From the NCBI GenBank assembly GCA_913020495.1, contig CAJWBJ010000019.1, positions 1 through 47,556 on the forward strand: 47,556 nucleotides of DNA, written 5' to 3'. The notes beneath the pieces are model-generated. The model saw nothing but the letters and a program-made list of their open reading frames with translations. It had not been told where the DNA came from and did not search any database. The DNA is from an uncultured Oleiphilus sp. (lineage in GTDB: Bacteria; Pseudomonadota; Gammaproteobacteria; Pseudomonadales; Oleiphilaceae). The translations under genes were made by a program, and so were the position numbers. The first letter of the stretch is position 1, and each line of letters begins with the position of its first letter. Shown piece after piece: positions 1-8,752 of the stretch.

Positions 1-1286
1 TGTAATGTGGAGAGGACTAAGTGCCCTGTGAGAGAGCTTTCTACTGCAATTTTTGCAGTTTCTTCATCACGAATTTCACCAATCATAATAGCGTCAGGAT
101 CATGTCTGAGGATATTTCGTAAGGCACGGGCGAAGGTGTAGTCTATTGAGGCATTTACCTGTATTTGTAAGGTGTCTTCAATAAGGTATTCAACCGGGTC
201 CTCAACGGTAATGATATTAATATCACGTTTTTTTATGGATTGCAGAGCTGCATACAGTGTCGTTGTTTTACCTGAACCCGTTGGGCCAGTGACTAAAATC
301 AAACCACTGCTTTTGTTCACTAGTTGTGAGAACAGTGCTGAATCCTGTTCGTTGAAACCGATATCTTCAATTCGTTTTAAGCTTTCAGAGGTATCCAGAA
401 TCCTTAGCACAACACTTTCACCATGGACTGTTGGCATAATAGAGATACGTAAATCAACCGTTTTCCCTTTATGTTTCACTTTCGAGCGGCCGTCTTGAGG
501 TAAGCGATGCTCGGCGATATTCATTCCTCCTATAATTTTTATTCGGGCAATGGCAGCGGGCAACATTTTTTTATCGAAGTTTCTAACTTTGACTAAACTG
601 CCATCCATTCTGAATAGAATATCAACATCATGTTTTCTGGGCCTAATGTGAATATCGGATGCTTTGCGTGTGATCGCGTCCATAATCAAATTATGGATTA
701 AGCGCACAGTAGGTCTATCACTCGCTAGCTTGATTGCTAGCTGTTCTTCTTGTGTTGTTGTCTTATTGGCATAAGGGAGGTCATTGAGTACATCTTCAAT
801 GTCACTTGAACCATAGTGCTGCGAAATAGCGTACTCGATGTCCCTTGCTGAGCTCAATACAGGCTCAATAACATGACCTGACATAAAATAAAGCATATCA
901 AGCGTTTCTGAGTCTGATGGGTTTTCCATCGCGACGACGAGTCTTTCCTTGTGAATCATTATGGGGATTATTACGTGGGTTCGAGCGAAATCAGCCGGAA
1001 TGTGTCTAAGTTCATTTATTTCAACTTCAAAATTATCGAGTTGAACAAAGGGGATCTCCATACAGCATGATAGGGCGTTTTTTATTTGGTGATCAGTGGC
1101 AAAGCCTAGTCTAAAAATAATATGGCCCAATAATTCACCATTATTCTTTTTCTGTTCAGATATTGCTTCTTTAAGTTGCTTGGACGTGATGATGCCAGTT
1201 TGAAATAGGACCTGACCTAAGTTTCGGTGTTCAAATTTCTTGGTTTGTTCTAATGATTCGCTGAGTTGTTGCTTGTTTGTAATCAA
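1..1286 (-). CDS. Type II secretion / type IV pilus assembly ATPase (GspE/PilB/MshE family), 3' part outside window
   Basis: About 428 codons are open from a TTG start and the frame runs off the left edge without a stop. The TTG (1286-1284) is preceded by AGGAGT at a normal distance, and an in-frame TAA lies just upstream with no ATG between, so TTG is the only good start. The N-terminal ~150 residues carry two helical segments of the MshEN/T2SSE_N type (RNLGQVLFQTGIITSKQL and GELLGHIIFRLGF...ALSCC). These resemble the c-di-GMP-binding motif of MshE, but imperfectly. The ATPase core follows: Walker A GPTGSGKTTTLY, Asp box TVEDPVEY, Walker B region DPDAIMIGEIRDEET. The His-box region begins at the edge; the tetracysteine zinc site would lie outside. 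Family members are cytoplasmic hexameric motors that polymerise pilins or pseudopilins. Whether it serves MSHA/type IV pili or type II secretion cannot be decided here. Confidence 0.93.
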   Translation of the reverse strand, partial: MITNKQQLSESLEQTKKFEHRNLGQVLFQTGIITSKQLKEAISEQKKNNGELLGHIIFRLGFATDHQIKNALSCCMEIPFVQLDNFEVEINELRHIPADFARTHVIIPIMIHKERLVVAMENPSDSETLDMLYFMSGHVIEPVLSSARDIEYAISQHYGSSDIEDVLNDLPYANKTTTQEEQLAIKLASDRPTVRLIHNLIMDAITRKASDIHIRPRKHDVDILFRMDGSLVKVRNFDKKMLPAAIARIKIIGGMNIAEHRLPQDGRSKVKHKGKTVDLRISIMPTVHGESVVLRILDTSESLKRIEDIGFNEQDSALFSQLVNKSSGLILVTGPTGSGKTTTLYAALQSIKKRDINIITVEDPVEYLIEDTLQIQVNASIDYTFARALRNILRHDPDAIMIGEIRDEETAKIAVESSLTGHLVLSTL

Positions 1287-1387
1287 AAAATTAGGACTCC
1301 TATTTGCTTTTTAAGTGCTTTGCACGACTTAAATTTTCGCCACACCTGTGGTCTCAAGCCTTCGTCAAACCGTAGTCATCAACCCTC

Positions 1388-1482
1388 GTCATTCCGGTAG
1401 TCTTTTAGCCGGAACCCAGCTATTTAATGGCTATTATAGGTAGTAAATAATGGATTCCGGCTGAAGAGCGCACCGGAATGAC
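1388..1482. repeat. Dispersed palindromic repeat, copy 1 of 3
   Basis: A 95-bp imperfect palindrome lies in the 311-bp gap between the ATPase and the TSUP gene (1287-1597); I see nothing else in that gap. The left arm starts GTCATTCCGGT and continues to AGCCGGAACCC. The right arm, read on the opposite strand, starts GTCATTCCGGT and continues to AGCCGGAATCC. The middle ~35 bp is AT-rich and unpaired. Related copies lie at 41021-41113 and about 43580-43675. The form resembles intergenic REP/MITE-like elements that have no coding capacity. Confidence 0.8.
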
Positions 1483-1597
1483 AATGTTGCTTAGTCAAAT
1501 GACTATCGTATGAATTTCTCTTTTTTACAGATCACTTAATAAGTTTAGTTTAAAAATAGAAGTAGCCAAGATTAATCTTTACCTATGAAACTATCGT

Positions 1598-2320
1598 TTA
1601 CAGTTGTCTAACTGCTCCAAGCAATGCTATCACCCCAGCAATGCTACACAGTATTAATAGTAGAGGGCGAAACCGGCCAGCATCGACAAAGCTTCTTGCT
1701 TTAATACCGCTGATAAACCCAAGTAAACAAACAGGCATGAAGCTTAAGCAGGCATATAAAATTGATTCAGTGATTAAGCCCATAAAAGCATAGGCAATCA
1801 GGCTAATGATGCAGCTATAACTGAAATAGAAAGATAGGTTGGCGCGAACCGTTTTAGGGTTACCATATTGCATGACTAATGCCATGGGAGGGCCTCCAAT
1901 GGAGGTGGTTGTGCCGGTAATACCACTAATAAATGCAGCAAATGCGAGTCGTTTAGGAGTATAGGAGAATTGTTTTCCAATATAGCTAATCACCACAGCA
2001 AGTAGTACACAAGCTGCCACTGAAAATTGTAGCCATATTGTATCTAGCTGAAGAAGTAGCCAAGCACCTAGTAGTGTTCCAGGGATTCGGCTTATAAAGG
2101 GCGTGATTAAGCTTTTTGTTTGTAAATGTTCACGTTGATCCCAAGTATTGAGCAAACTTAATACTAAGGCCGTCATGGTTAAAACCACCGGCACCCATTC
2201 AGGTTTGAATATTACGATGATAGGCGCGGCAATTACTGCCATACCAAAACCTAGAGCGGTTTGTACCCAGCACCCTACGAGTAAACTTAGTGCTGCGATG
2301 CCCCAAATCATCATGTCCAT
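1598..2320 (-). CDS. TSUP (TauE/SafE-type) membrane permease
   Basis: The 240-residue product is almost entirely hydrophobic, with about seven or eight membrane segments and the family-typical glycine/proline-rich loops (GCWVQTALGFGMAVIAAP near the N-terminus and GITGTTTSIGGPPMAL in the middle). These two loops mark the duplicated halves of TauE/SafE-like anion exporters, proposed to move sulfite, sulfoacetate or other organosulfur anions across the inner membrane. The substrate cannot be read from sequence. I use the ATG at 2320; a TTG at 2323 and ATGs at 2314 and 2311 are alternatives. The start lies 12 bp after the stop of the upstream glycosyltransferase, so it is probably the last gene of an hldE-glycosyltransferase-permease operon, an unexpected partner for LPS genes. 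Confidence 0.85.
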   Translation of the reverse strand: MDMMIWGIAALSLLVGCWVQTALGFGMAVIAAPIIVIFKPEWVPVVLTMTALVLSLLNTWDQREHLQTKSLITPFISRIPGTLLGAWLLLQLDTIWLQFSVAACVLLAVVISYIGKQFSYTPKRLAFAAFISGITGTTTSIGGPPMALVMQYGNPKTVRANLSFYFSYSCIISLIAYAFMGLITESILYACLSFMPVCLLGFISGIKARSFVDAGRFRPLLLILCSIAGVIALLGAVRQL

Positions 2321-2332
2321 CAATGTCGGTCT

Positions 2333-3394
2333 CTAAAGCTTGAAGTCACTAACAATCAGATCAAACTTTTCGATGACGCTATCAACGGTAATCTGTTGCA
2401 TGATATCAGAGCCTTTTACTCGCGTTCCCCAAGCCAGATGTTTAGCGTTCTTACCTTTTTGAACTTGAATGTTTTTATGGTAAACCTCTGCCGCATATTG
2501 CTGGTAGAGGTAAGGGCCGGTTCGTTTGGGGTTTGAATGGCCATATAAACCAAGCACTGGCGTGTGCTGTGAAACCGCCATATGAGCAGGGCCAGTATCA
2601 GGAGCAAGAACAATGCTGGCATTGGCAAGCAGCGCTAGCATTTGTTTCAAGCTGGTTTGCGCGATTAGATTATTTATGGGGCATTGTGCAAATTTTAAAA
2701 TTGCTGAGCCCAGATTTTTATCAACATCACTTGGGCCGCCACAAAGTACAATATTAAACCCTTTATTATGGGCGTAGTCTGCGATGGCTGCGTAATACTC
2801 AGGTAACCAATTACGTTCTTCTTTGCTGGCAGCGGGTGAGATGACTAATGTGCGAGTAGCTTCAGTTTCAGATTTAGGCGGAATATGTGCGTTAGCAAAT
2901 TTTATGTCCTCATCAGAAATAGGAATTTGCCAGCTTAAATCATGCTTCTCTGATTCAGGTACGCCTAGTTTTTCAGCAAAAGCAAAGAAGCCTTCCAAGA
3001 CATGCGCTTCGGTTTGTTCTTTAATGCGCTCATTGGTGACAAGGGAATGAAACTCTTTAGCTCTGCCCCAATCAAACCCAATTTTACGTTTTGCCGGAAT
3101 CAGTCGCGCAGCCCAATTAGCACGTAAAGCAACTTGCATGTGTAGTAAGGCATCGAATTGTCGGCCTTTCATCGACTGTTTGAGCTGTTTGAAAGCATCA
3201 CGACCTTGAGACTTATCGAATACGATAAATTCCACACCTGCTAAGCCATCCAGCAAAACCTTCTCGATTTTGCCAATGATCCAAGTCACTTTCACATCAG
3301 GGTGATGTCGTTGAATCGCTTGTACTGCTGCAACCGCATTACAGACATCTCCAATAGCAGAAAGGCGAAGAATACAAATAGACTTTAAAGGCAC
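2333..3394 (-). CDS. Glycosyltransferase family 9 (LPS heptosyltransferase-like)
   Basis: The 353-residue protein has the two Rossmann-like halves of ADP-heptose:LPS heptosyltransferases (GT-B fold). The N-terminus ICILRLSAIGDVCNAVAAVQAI matches the family signature, and the C-terminal donor site LAPDTGPAHMAVSQHTPVLGLYG is the conserved D-T-G-x-x-H segment of WaaC/WaaF/WaaQ proteins. Such enzymes transfer L-glycero-D-manno-heptose from ADP-heptose to inner-core LPS at the cytoplasmic membrane face. The neighbouring hldE, 48 bp upstream on the same strand, makes that donor, which supports the role. Acceptor specificity (heptosyltransferase I, II or III) is not decidable here; the protein looks closer to WaaC-like members but that is an impression. 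Confidence 0.88.
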   Translation of the reverse strand: MPLKSICILRLSAIGDVCNAVAAVQAIQRHHPDVKVTWIIGKIEKVLLDGLAGVEFIVFDKSQGRDAFKQLKQSMKGRQFDALLHMQVALRANWAARLIPAKRKIGFDWGRAKEFHSLVTNERIKEQTEAHVLEGFFAFAEKLGVPESEKHDLSWQIPISDEDIKFANAHIPPKSETEATRTLVISPAASKEERNWLPEYYAAIADYAHNKGFNIVLCGGPSDVDKNLGSAILKFAQCPINNLIAQTSLKQMLALLANASIVLAPDTGPAHMAVSQHTPVLGLYGHSNPKRTGPYLYQQYAAEVYHKNIQVQKGKNAKHLAWGTRVKGSDIMQQITVDSVIEKFDLIVSDFKL

Positions 3395-3442
3395 TGTTTT
3401 AGCTTCTCACTTGGTGTTTGGTATTGGGTGGTTATGACTTAT

Positions 3443-4918
3443 CTACGATTTGGACTGAGTGTTTTTGTCCTGAATTTTTTCGATGATGCGTGTCGTAGAA
3501 CAGCCTTCAACAAATTCAATGACAGCGACTTGGCCACCATTAGCCTGAACAATATCGGCACCCATGATGGTATCAACGGTATAATCTCCGCCTTTCACCA
3601 ACACGTCAGGCATAATTTTTTCTATCATATGAAACGGTGTGTCATCGTATTGCGTGCCAGTCTGTTCTCCAAAAGGAATTACCCAGTCAACAGAAGATAA
3701 GCCCGTTAATACCGTTGCCCGATCTTTAATCGAATTCACAGGACGACTTTCGCCTTTTAAGCGGCGAACTGACTCATCACTATTCAAACCTAAAACCAAA
3801 CGATCACCCAAAGCGCGGGCTTGCTCTAGATAATGAACATGACCTGCATGGAGAATATCGAAACAGCCATTGGTGAAAACAATTTTCTCTCCAGAATGGC
3901 GTGCGAATTCAATATGGCGAAGCACGTCATCAAAAGGAGTTTGGTAGTGGCTGTTTTTGGATTTAAACATTTCAGTGTTGGTGACTTGGTAAAGTTCTTT
4001 TGGTGATACGGTAGCAGCACCGAGTTTTGCAACGACAATTCCAGCGGCCAGATTGGCAACTTGAGCGGCTTTTACAAATGGAAGGCCTGCTGCCATCATC
4101 ACGACCAAGGTTGCGATGACCGTATCACCTGCGCCCGTCACATCGGCAACTTCTAACACTTGGGCCGGCATATCGACTTTGTCTATTTTTGTAATGGCCG
4201 ACATACCTTGCTCACTACGCGTGAGTAGAATAGATTCAATCTCACAGTCTTCCATTATTTTACGTGACGATTCAATGATGGATAACTCAGTGTCAGCATT
4301 GCCACCCGCTGATAAAAACTCATTCTTATTCGGGGTGATAATATTGGCACCACGATAAATAGATAAGTCTTTGGATTTAGGGTCGATAAGAACTATTTTA
4401 TTCAGTTTACGAGCCTGTTGGATCATCTCGGAAACATAGTGCAAAGAGCCTTTGTTATAGTCTGAAAAGACGACAAAGTCATAGTCGGCAACACAGTTTT
4501 TAAATGCTTCCATTAATGTTTGAGCATGTTGTTGTGCGAAAGCTTGTTCAAAATCAAGGCGAACAACTTGCTGGTGGCGGCTAATAACCCGTAACTTGGC
4601 AATCGTTGGCTGATCAGATTGTCTGATCAAAGCAGAATCGATATTTTCATTGGTTAACATCGCTTCTAATAACATGGCATTCTCATCATCACCGACAATG
4701 CCCATTAATGTTACTTGGCCATCTAAGTGGGCAATATTTCTGGCGACGTTAGCCGCGCCACCAACTTTATCTTCACGCTCTGCGATTTTAACAATCGGGA
4801 CCGGTGCTTCGGGTGAAATTCGTTGTGAATCACCTTGCCAGTAACGATCCAGCATTACATCGCCAACAACAAGGATTTTTTTATCGGACAAGTGCTTAAA
4901 AACAGCAATATCAAACAT
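3443..4918 (-). CDS. hldE: Bifunctional D-glycero-beta-D-manno-heptose-7-phosphate kinase / heptose-1-phosphate adenylyltransferase
   Basis: The 491-residue, two-domain enzyme makes ADP-D-glycero-beta-D-manno-heptose for the LPS inner core. Residues 1-~320 are a PfkB/ribokinase-type kinase: substrate motif GGAANVARN (53-61) and catalytic GAGD (262-265). Residues ~345-485 are a nucleotidyltransferase with [16 protein letters not shown] (349-364), whose HxGH is the nucleotide-binding site, and the later VKGGDYT. Length is slightly above the usual ~475; a short extra stretch (TGTQYDDTP) sits in the C-terminal domain. The ATG start fits family N-termini ([26 protein letters not shown]). It is the first gene of the minus-strand cluster with the heptosyltransferase, divergent from the hydrolase at 5221. 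Confidence 0.97.
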   Translation of the reverse strand: MFDIAVFKHLSDKKILVVGDVMLDRYWQGDSQRISPEAPVPIVKIAEREDKVGGAANVARNIAHLDGQVTLMGIVGDDENAMLLEAMLTNENIDSALIRQSDQPTIAKLRVISRHQQVVRLDFEQAFAQQHAQTLMEAFKNCVADYDFVVFSDYNKGSLHYVSEMIQQARKLNKIVLIDPKSKDLSIYRGANIITPNKNEFLSAGGNADTELSIIESSRKIMEDCEIESILLTRSEQGMSAITKIDKVDMPAQVLEVADVTGAGDTVIATLVVMMAAGLPFVKAAQVANLAAGIVVAKLGAATVSPKELYQVTNTEMFKSKNSHYQTPFDDVLRHIEFARHSGEKIVFTNGCFDILHAGHVHYLEQARALGDRLVLGLNSDESVRRLKGESRPVNSIKDRATVLTGLSSVDWVIPFGEQTGTQYDDTPFHMIEKIMPDVLVKGGDYTVDTIMGADIVQANGGQVAVIEFVEGCSTTRIIEKIQDKNTQSKS

Positions 4919-5220
4919 GTAAAAGGCGCCAGTAATCAGGTGTAAGAAATAATGATGGCTAGCTTACCTCAAATGCCTGTAATCTGACAGTAAAGAGACT
5001 GTTCAAAGATATTGGGCTGAAATATTACTTTAATGGATTAAACTGGTTTAAGCGTCACAAGAGGCTTGTATTCTTATAGATTACCAGCATTATAAAGATC
5101 TGAAGGATATGGAACTCAGGAGCCGATACCGCTTGGTGTTCACATTGAAATGATGGTGTTTTCCATTTCAAACCAAACGCTTTTAGGCGTGCTTCGATTA
5201 CCACAAATGTAAGTGAGTAA
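4919..5220. other. Divergent intergenic region (hldE / hydrolase) with an 8-bp perfect dyad
   Basis: This 302-bp region separates hldE from the alpha/beta hydrolase and should hold both promoters. I see no credible ORF. An inverted repeat TTGAAATG (5145-5152) / CATTTCAA (5164-5171) with an 11-bp spacer lies about 50 bp before the hydrolase start and could be an operator or an mRNA leader hairpin. A TATAAT hexamer occurs on the minus strand near 5089, but no convincing -35 box accompanies it. Confidence 0.45.
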
Positions 5221-6630
5221 ATGAAAATGGATGAGAAAAAGATTACGCAAGCAGAAATACAAAGCTGGGCAAACCTGAGTCGTTCTGTTTTGAATGGCGT
5301 GGTAGGTGATTATTTAGTAAAAGAAAATAACCCTTTGGCAATTGAAATGGCTTTTTATCATCAAGACCAAGCACTGGTTTTGGATGAAACTTTAGCCCAA
5401 CAAATGCACGATAAATCAGAAATCCCAACAGGCAGTTCATCAGATAAGCGGCTTTCAAATAAAATTATTGTGCTGGTGCATGGCTTAACCAATCTGGAAA
5501 CTATTTGGGATCTCAAGCCTGAAGTCAGTGACGAAGAGCAAACTGAGGGCTCAGTAAATAATAGTGATGAGGGCTCAAATGATAACTATGGACGACGTAT
5601 TCAAGACACATATGGTTTTACGCCCTTTTACTTGCGGTATAACACCGGTATATCTATTAAAGAAAATGGCCAACAGCTTAATGACTTACTTTGTCAGCTA
5701 GAATCTGTTTATCCAATTGAGATTGATGAAGTAGTATTAATGGGCTTCAGTATGGGCGGTTTACTCATTCGGAGTGCCCAGAAATTTGCACAAGATTATA
5801 AATCAACGTGGATTGATAAATTATCAAATTGTTACTATATCGGCACGCCTCACGAAGGCTCGCCGCTTGAAAAATTCGGACATCTTACCAGTTCAATCGT
5901 ACGTTTGATTCCACGAGAATATATTAGTCATTGGGCAGACTGGATTGATATGCGCAGTGAGGGGATTCGGGACCTTAAAAATGGTTTGATGCATTTGAAA
6001 GATCCAGATGATTCTGAGTCAGAAAATGATAACGATCCTTACGAACAAAGCGCTCGTTGTGGTAGTTTTTATATTCAAGCCCAGCACCACTTTATTAGCG
6101 GGGCTTTGTCAGAAAACAAAGATAGTTTGATCAATAAATTCTTTGGTGACAGCTTGGTACGTCATTCGAGTGCAAACCCAATTTCCGCACCAGAAGACTG
6201 TAAAACAGCTCATTTTGATGGGATTCCTCATGTGCCCTTAGCGCACTCAAGAAGAGTTTATGACCAAATTAAACAATGGTTCGATGAGCATGAAAATGGT
6301 GTTGAATTAAAGTACGCTGAGATTCCGGGTTCATCAGAAGGTTTGTCACTACCACAAGGACTGTCAACTAAGGAGATCATTTCAGGTACGATTGATTTGC
6401 TCACAACGGCCTATGACCATACCGTTGATGCCGTTGAAAAAGTACATCACTCCATTGCTAATGAACCGTTTTCCTTACTTAAAAAAATACCCGTAGTCGC
6501 TGAAGTGACCAAGCCTATTTCTTCAACACATAAAGAGATTCTGGATACTATTTATTTCTCTCTAAGAGAAGGCGGTAAACTTGCACATAAAGGGGCTAAA
6601 TTAATGGGCGGTGGAAAAAATAAGAAATGA
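5221..6630 (+). CDS. Alpha/beta hydrolase (lipase/esterase-like)
   Basis: The 469-residue serine hydrolase has a conserved strand and oxyanion motif KIIVLVHGL (81-89), nucleophile elbow GFSMG (175-179, Ser177), likely acid Asp310 in FGDSLV and likely base His342 in VPLAH. This is the order of triacylglycerol lipase/PGAP1-like hydrolases. An acidic low-complexity insert (about 100-122, Glu/Asp/Ser/Asn-rich) and another near 262-273 break the core. There is no signal peptide or membrane segment, so it is probably cytoplasmic. The C-terminal ~90 residues are helical with a basic tail (KLMGGGKNKK). The stop overlaps the RecQ start in ATGA, so the two genes are translationally coupled. The true substrate is unknown. 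Confidence 0.85.
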   Translation: MKMDEKKITQAEIQSWANLSRSVLNGVVGDYLVKENNPLAIEMAFYHQDQALVLDETLAQQMHDKSEIPTGSSSDKRLSNKIIVLVHGLTNLETIWDLKPEVSDEEQTEGSVNNSDEGSNDNYGRRIQDTYGFTPFYLRYNTGISIKENGQQLNDLLCQLESVYPIEIDEVVLMGFSMGGLLIRSAQKFAQDYKSTWIDKLSNCYYIGTPHEGSPLEKFGHLTSSIVRLIPREYISHWADWIDMRSEGIRDLKNGLMHLKDPDDSESENDNDPYEQSARCGSFYIQAQHHFISGALSENKDSLINKFFGDSLVRHSSANPISAPEDCKTAHFDGIPHVPLAHSRRVYDQIKQWFDEHENGVELKYAEIPGSSEGLSLPQGLSTKEIISGTIDLLTTAYDHTVDAVEKVHHSIANEPFSLLKKIPVVAEVTKPISSTHKEILDTIYFSLREGGKLAHKGAKLMGGGKNKK

Positions 6631-8576
6631 GTGATTCTGCAAAAGAATTGTTGCTTAAGTATTTTGGTTTTTCTGACTTTCGAGCGGGTCAATCAGAAGT
6701 AGTACAAGCTATATTGTCTGGAAGAAGTGCGGCTGCAATTTTTCCAACAGGTTCAGGTAAATCATTATGTTATCAGTTGCCAGCCATTCAACTACCGGCA
6801 CTGACTTTGGTTGTTTCGCCACTACTTGCTTTGATGCAAGATCAATTAGATTTTCTACAACAAAAGGGAATTCCTGCTGCGAGTATTGACTCAACCCAAA
6901 CTCGGGATAAAGCAAGTGAAGTAATGGCCGAAGTGCGTGATGGCCGAATCAAAATCTTAATGATTTCAGTTGAGCGTCTAAATAACGAACGCTTTAGACA
7001 GTTTTTGAGTCAGATTACTATTTCATTACTTGTGGTAGATGAGGCACATTGTATTTCAGAGTGGGGACATAACTTTCGACCAGATTATTTAAAACTCCCG
7101 CAATACCGTAAAGACTTTAATATCCGGCAAACCTTATTGCTGACGGCGACGGCCACCCCCAAGGTCATTGAAGATATGGGGCAAAAATTCGGTATTGATC
7201 AAAATGATATTACGTTAACCGGTTTCTATCGTCCTAATTTAAATTTAGCCGTTCAAGGTGTTTCGAGTCCTCAAAAAATAACCGTATTAAGCAAATGGTT
7301 GCAGGATAGAGTAAGCCAAGCTGGAATTGTCTACGTGACCCTGCAGCAAACGGCAGAAAGCGTGGCGACTGAGCTTAGGAAATACAATATACCTGCACAA
7401 GCTTATCATGCGGGTATGGATAGTGAGCGCCGTCAGCAGATCCAACAACGTTTTATGGCAAGCAAAAAAGGCGTAATTGTCGCGACCATTGCTTTCGGTA
7501 TGGGGATTGATAAAAGTGATATTCGCTTTGTTGTGCATTTTGATTTGCCAAAATCAATTGAAAATTATGCTCAGGAGATTGGCAGAGCAGGTCGGGATGG
7601 TCTGCCTTCAGACTGCTTGGTGCTCGCAAATAGAGATAACCTGAATATTTTGGAAAACTTCGTTTATGCTGATACGCCTGAGCCAACTGCGATTGATTAT
7701 GTTTTAAATGACATTGTAGAAAATACAGAAGATGGACAGTGGGAGTTAGTTTTGAATACGCTTTCCAGTCAATCGAATATCCGTCAGTTAAGCTTGAAAA
7801 CTTTGCTAGTCTATCTGGAGCTTTTCAAAGTCATTAAACCTCTATACAGCTACTTTGCTGAGTATAAATACAAGTTCCTACTTCCTGAATCAGAACTACT
7901 TGCTCGTTTCGAAGGTGAACGACAAGACTTTGTACGTGCGATTTTTGAAACATCTCAAATGGCTAAGGTATGGGCGAGTGTCGATTTTGAAAAACTAAGT
8001 CGACAGTGTTCAAGTGACCGAAATCGCGCGATTACGGCCTTAAACTATTTAGATGAACAAGGCATGATTGAATTACAAACTAAGCAAATGACACAGGTTT
8101 ATCAACTCCTCATACCTAATATTGATACCAAGCGTTTGGCTGAAGACTTATTTGCCCGTTTTAACGATAAAGAACAAAGTGAAATAGAACGAATCCATAA
8201 TTTGATGGCATTCTTTGAAAGCAAAAAATGTTTAAGCCAGCAACTTGCAGACTACTTTGCAGATTATCATGTGCCAGAGAAATGCGGTCACTGTTCGGTG
8301 TGTGCCGGTCACCCCGCTCAATTTCCGGCAGTGGTTGAAAACCCACCGTTGTCTCAATTTGATTTTGCGAGCCTTAGTCTTGAAATAACCGGAAAATTAG
8401 GTAAGTCAGCGACGCCAGTATTAATTAGTCGATTCTTCTGTGGTTTAACGACACCTATTTTTAGTCGCTTAAGGGTTCGTTCATTAAAAGGGTTTGCTTG
8501 TTTTGAACGCTATCGGTTTTCAGAAGTAAAAGCGTGGGTTGAGGAGGGAATAATTTCCCCCAAGGGTTCTTCATAA
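6627..8576 (+). CDS. RecQ-family ATP-dependent DNA helicase, atypical C-terminal arrangement
   Basis: The 649-residue SF2 helicase of the RecQ group unwinds DNA 3'-5' using ATP. Motifs seen: Walker A PTGSGKS (40-46), DEAH (138-141) within DEAHCISEWGHNFRP, TATAT (173-177), and motif VI QEIGRAGRDG (316-325). The RecQ zinc cysteines are present but late: Cys535, Cys553, Cys556 and Cys559 (KKC...EKCGHCSVC), against about residue 380-403 in E. coli RecQ. Roughly 150 residues therefore separate the helicase core from the zinc site; they look helical with a possible winged-helix segment around 455-495. No clear HRDC domain is present. It is thus a RecQ paralogue rather than the orthologue of E. coli RecQ. 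Coupled by ATGA to the hydrolase. Confidence 0.92.
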   Translation: MSDSAKELLLKYFGFSDFRAGQSEVVQAILSGRSAAAIFPTGSGKSLCYQLPAIQLPALTLVVSPLLALMQDQLDFLQQKGIPAASIDSTQTRDKASEVMAEVRDGRIKILMISVERLNNERFRQFLSQITISLLVVDEAHCISEWGHNFRPDYLKLPQYRKDFNIRQTLLLTATATPKVIEDMGQKFGIDQNDITLTGFYRPNLNLAVQGVSSPQKITVLSKWLQDRVSQAGIVYVTLQQTAESVATELRKYNIPAQAYHAGMDSERRQQIQQRFMASKKGVIVATIAFGMGIDKSDIRFVVHFDLPKSIENYAQEIGRAGRDGLPSDCLVLANRDNLNILENFVYADTPEPTAIDYVLNDIVENTEDGQWELVLNTLSSQSNIRQLSLKTLLVYLELFKVIKPLYSYFAEYKYKFLLPESELLARFEGERQDFVRAIFETSQMAKVWASVDFEKLSRQCSSDRNRAITALNYLDEQGMIELQTKQMTQVYQLLIPNIDTKRLAEDLFARFNDKEQSEIERIHNLMAFFESKKCLSQQLADYFADYHVPEKCGHCSVCAGHPAQFPAVVENPPLSQFDFASLSLEITGKLGKSATPVLISRFFCGLTTPIFSRLRVRSLKGFACFERYRFSEVKAWVEEGIISPKGSS

Positions 8577-8752
8577 ATTAAGTGTGTGTTTATTTGTACG
8601 GAGTTTAAGTTATTTCTTATCTCGTAGTTGATACATCTAATGCTAGAGTATTTAAAAACTATAATGATTGTATAACTCTTCAGTCACTTTAGTATCAGAT
8701 CAAATTGTCATTTTGTAACTTAACTCTAACGCTATTGTGGAAGTAAGCGATC

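Noticed and set aside
172-498. 108-codon plus-strand frame antisense to the assembly ATPase
   Set aside because: The minus frame has all ATPase motifs and stays open across the region.
1287-1597. Possible insertion sequence at the repeat-bearing gap
   Set aside because: No transposase, and the palindrome is only 95 bp.
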